Both the position numbers and the translations under genes were made by a program. From positions 1-42,620 of the forward strand of contig JAFVAT010000029.1 in NCBI GenBank assembly GCA_017480385.1: 42,620 nucleotides of DNA. The letters run 5' to 3'. The notes under the pieces are model-generated. The model had not been told where the DNA came from, did not search any database, and saw nothing but the letters and a program-made list of their open reading frames with translations. This DNA comes from Alphaproteobacteria bacterium (GTDB taxonomy: Bacteria > Pseudomonadota > Alphaproteobacteria > CAAGCB01 > CAG-977). Below are positions 41,076 through 42,620 of this stretch, in pieces. Within the stretch, counting starts at the first letter, position 1. Every line of letters starts with the position of its first letter.

Positions 41076-41090
41076 GGGGGGGGGGGGGGG
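41076..41090. repeat. 15-base G/C homopolymer tract behind a Cys-rich gene
   Basis: Fifteen G in a row on the plus strand. On the minus strand the tract begins 22 bases after the stop codon of the Cys-rich gene at 41113-41439. It is the longest homopolymer in the window. Confidence 0.85.
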
Positions 41091-41112
41091 CTTGCGCGCC
41101 TAATAGGTACGG

Positions 41113-41439
41113 TCAGTTTGTACACAAATCGTCAATTGTGCGCTGTCCGTTGGGGCATAAAAATGTTCTGCCGCCCATGCAAACCGCATTATCCGGGCAA
41201 ACAATGCATTTATTTCCTTTAAGAAAGTAATCACTATGACAAATGGTGCATTTGCCAGATATTGTACAGGACAGACAATTTTCGGGACACGGCATTTTCC
41301 TTAATTTTTTGTCATTTCCGCCCTGATTCCTTATTGATACCGCATTGACATTCTGCTCTGTTTTAAAGGTTTCGGAACCGGCTTGGTCCTGTATCATTAA
41401 ACACAATAAAGGCACGAGTATGATTATATGTTTTTTCAT
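41113..41439 (-). CDS. Cys-rich secreted protein, 108 aa
   Basis: A small exported protein: signal peptide MKKHIIILVPLLCLMIQDQA-GS, a polar linker, then a Cys region: CPENCLSCTISGKCTICHSD, YFLKGNKCIVCPDNAVCMGG, RTFLCPNGQRTIDDLCTN. The block CxxCPxNAxCxGxxxFxC is shared with the protein at 22500, and CxxC spacing resembles VSP/furin-like repeats. AAGGAG lies 9 bases before the ATG. Probable disulfide-bonded surface or secreted protein; function unknown. Confidence 0.75.
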   Translation of the reverse strand: MKKHIIILVPLLCLMIQDQAGSETFKTEQNVNAVSIRNQGGNDKKLRKMPCPENCLSCTISGKCTICHSDYFLKGNKCIVCPDNAVCMGGRTFLCPNGQRTIDDLCTN

Positions 41440-41491
41440 AACAAAAAGTCTCCTTAAATTCCATGGTCGGCAATTGAAACGATGCGCTGCA

Positions 41492-41773
41492 TCAATTGCT
41501 GAAGGGCTTAGTTCTATTGTTGGGAAAATTCAGAGACGGCTTTTGTTTTGAATAAAGGCCTGCGGTTGCAAGGAAGTCCGCAAAACAAAGAGTTGACGCC
41601 GAATTGAAGAGAAAGTTTGTTATTTTATTTTTTACAGAAACAGCAAGTGTCAGACTGCCATTAACAAGAATATTTTTCGTTATTTTTATTTGTAAATCAG
41701 CCGCAGCTTCTGTTTTGATATGCACAGACCGGGCTAATATACAAGAAAACGAAGAAAATAAGCTTTTCTTCAT
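41492..41773 (-). CDS. small hypothetical protein, perhaps a decayed family member
   Basis: The 93-aa ORF (MKKSLFSSFSCILARSVHIK...) has a very good ribosome-binding site (GGAGG, 8 bases before the ATG) and an N-terminus like the start of a signal peptide, but the hydrophobic run is broken and only two Cys follow. It sits between two Cys-rich genes on the same strand. It may be a remnant of such a gene whose body has been lost, or an unrelated small protein. The 453 bases upstream (41774-42226) hold no other supported gene. Confidence 0.35.
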   Translation of the reverse strand: MKKSLFSSFSCILARSVHIKTEAAADLQIKITKNILVNGSLTLAVSVKNKITNFLFNSASTLCFADFLATAGLYSKQKPSLNFPNNRTKPFSN

Positions 41774-42150
41774 TGTGGAATCCTCCCGTATATATAAAGT
41801 CTTTTATTAAAATACCATAGAAAAAGGCAATTTTAAATAAATATAAAAAAAAGAAGCAAAATCCTGCGGCAAAACATCTCTTTTATACTTCTGAAAAGGG
41901 AATGAAGATGAGTTTGATCGATGATTTTTAAGAAAAAAGGGCAGCAGTCTTTCATTTTGACAGCGATCGAATGCATGAAAAAGAAGGGCGCATGAACTTT
42001 TTAAAAATTCAGAACCAATCTAAATAAGAAAAGTTGTGTCAGTTTTTTTTCGCTCTGCCATAAGAAATATGATAGTTCGACCGCACAAAACAGACTGTAC
42101 AAGGAGGCTCTTGCAACGGTACTTTCTTATGAAAAAATATTAAAAAGTAA

Positions 42151-42185
42151 GAAGCCGCGGAGAGGATCCAACTATCCGCGGCTTC
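42151..42185 (-). terminator. terminator-like hairpin with GGATCCAAC loop
   Basis: GAAGCCGCGGA and TCCGCGGCTTC form an 11-bp stem. The loop contains GGATCCAAC, the same nine bases as the hairpin at 22299-22329. It lies 42 bases downstream of the stop codon of the Cys-rich gene at 42227. Confidence 0.65.
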
Positions 42186-42190
42186 TTTTG

Positions 42191-42216
42191 CAGTCACAAA
42201 GGAGGGGGGGTGACTG
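42191..42216. repeat. hairpin containing a G7 tract behind a Cys-rich gene
   Basis: CAGTCAC and GTGACTG enclose a purine-rich loop with seven G (42204-42210). The tract lies 17 bases after the stop codon of the gene at 42227, matching the G15 tract behind the gene at 41113. Confidence 0.55.
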
Positions 42217-42226
42217 CTATTCTAGG

Positions 42227-42620
42227 TCATAAACGATCTATCACATCATCTTTGACACATTGGAAACAGGCCGCGCCGTTATTGTTCTTTATAGGACAAC
42301 ACCCATTTTTTTCCAATATGAAACCTGGTCCACAATAAGTTGGAGTTCCATTAACGCAAGGACCATGTGAAGAACTAGTACCTCTACATTGCCCGCCTAC
42401 AGGTTTTTCACCGTTAGTGCAGCGTTGGCAAACAACACCTGTTTTAGAGCTTGTGCACTGTGAACAATTTGCTATAGCAGAAGAACAAGACGGACACATG
42501 CCAGATGTATAATCCAAGTAATATCCGGAGCTGCATGTACTGCAGTATCCTTTTGAGCACATGTCTGCGCAATGGTTCGGGCAAACAGCATTGACACATT
42601 TTCCAATAACCTCGTTATAT
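42227..42620 (-). CDS. Cys-rich VSP/EGF-like protein, partial (N-terminus outside window)
   Basis: The frame is open to the window end, so only the last 130 residues are seen. Cys pairs are dense: CVNAVCPNHCADMCSKGYCS, TCSSGYYLDYTSGMCPSCSS, CSQCTSSKTGVVCQRCTNGE, then GCCPIKNNNGAACFQC. CxxC spacing and YYLD-type turns resemble VSP/furin-like repeats and the nearby Cys-rich proteins. The tail (VKDDVIDRL) is acidic and has no membrane anchor. It is most likely a secreted protein; the signal peptide would be outside the window. Confidence 0.75.
   Translation of the reverse strand, partial: YNEVIGKCVNAVCPNHCADMCSKGYCSTCSSGYYLDYTSGMCPSCSSAIANCSQCTSSKTGVVCQRCTNGEKPVGGQCRGTSSSHGPCVNGTPTYCGPGFILEKNGCCPIKNNNGAACFQCVKDDVIDRL

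Noticed and set aside
41940-42040. Short ORF (18 codons from an ATG near 41973) in the gap before the last Cys-rich gene
   Set aside because: Too short, no ribosome-binding site; probably chance.

Overview
This window looks like a chromosomal segment of a Gram-negative alphaproteobacterium of moderate GC content, probably an uncultured host-associated (gut-type) lineage. The reasons are the housekeeping clusters yqeY-dnaG-rpoD, greA-mlaD-mlaD-DUF2155 and yajC-secD-secF, a very acidic insert in RpoD, and outer-membrane genes (an autotransporter and MCE proteins). The lineage is inferred from gene content and order only.

Layout. (1) Positions 1 to about 9.64 kb hold the early end of a Mu-like transposable prophage that reads right to left: a CI-like repressor (+), Ner, small early genes, MuA-like transposase, MuB-like ATPase, accessory genes, DUF3164, an ASCH-like protein, an antirepressor-like protein and GemA (cut by the window edge). 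One gene (6817-7314) sits backwards inside the early operon. The phage terminus next to the host tRNA carries two kinds of short repeats. (2) 9.75-16.7 kb is host core: tRNA(CAU), rpoD, dnaG, yqeY (all minus), then greA with an attenuator-like leader, two MCE/MlaD proteins and a DUF2155 protein (plus). (3) 16.9-24.4 kb is a surface/secreted island: a 1750-residue autotransporter with Chlamydia-Pmp-like GGA[IV]/FxxN repeats and a G9 tract inside the reading frame, then a convergent two-gene operon of Cys-rich secreted proteins with a G14/C14 tract just upstream of its promoter. (4) 24.8-40.8 kb is mostly core or conserved: ettA, two tandem DUF2207 membrane proteins behind lemA, two paralogous HExxH metallopeptidases (one with an 11-base G tract in its ribosome-binding site), a B3/B4 protein, a DUF5131 protein, a PreT/GltD-like oxidoreductase, a ParB-fold protein, a nucleotidyltransferase, and yajC-secD-secF. 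(5) 41.1 kb to the end holds more small Cys-rich secreted proteins, with G/C tracts just behind their stop codons.

The most interesting theme is that long mononucleotide G/C tracts (9, 11, 14, 15 and 7 bases) sit at or beside surface or secreted genes and one putative protease: in frame, in a ribosome-binding site, beside a promoter, and just after stop codons. This is the sequence signature of phase-variable (contingency) loci. The combination of a Pmp-like autotransporter with a family of Cys-rich, EGF/VSP-like secreted proteins suggests a switchable cell-surface repertoire. Switching itself is inference; the tract positions are read directly from the sequence.
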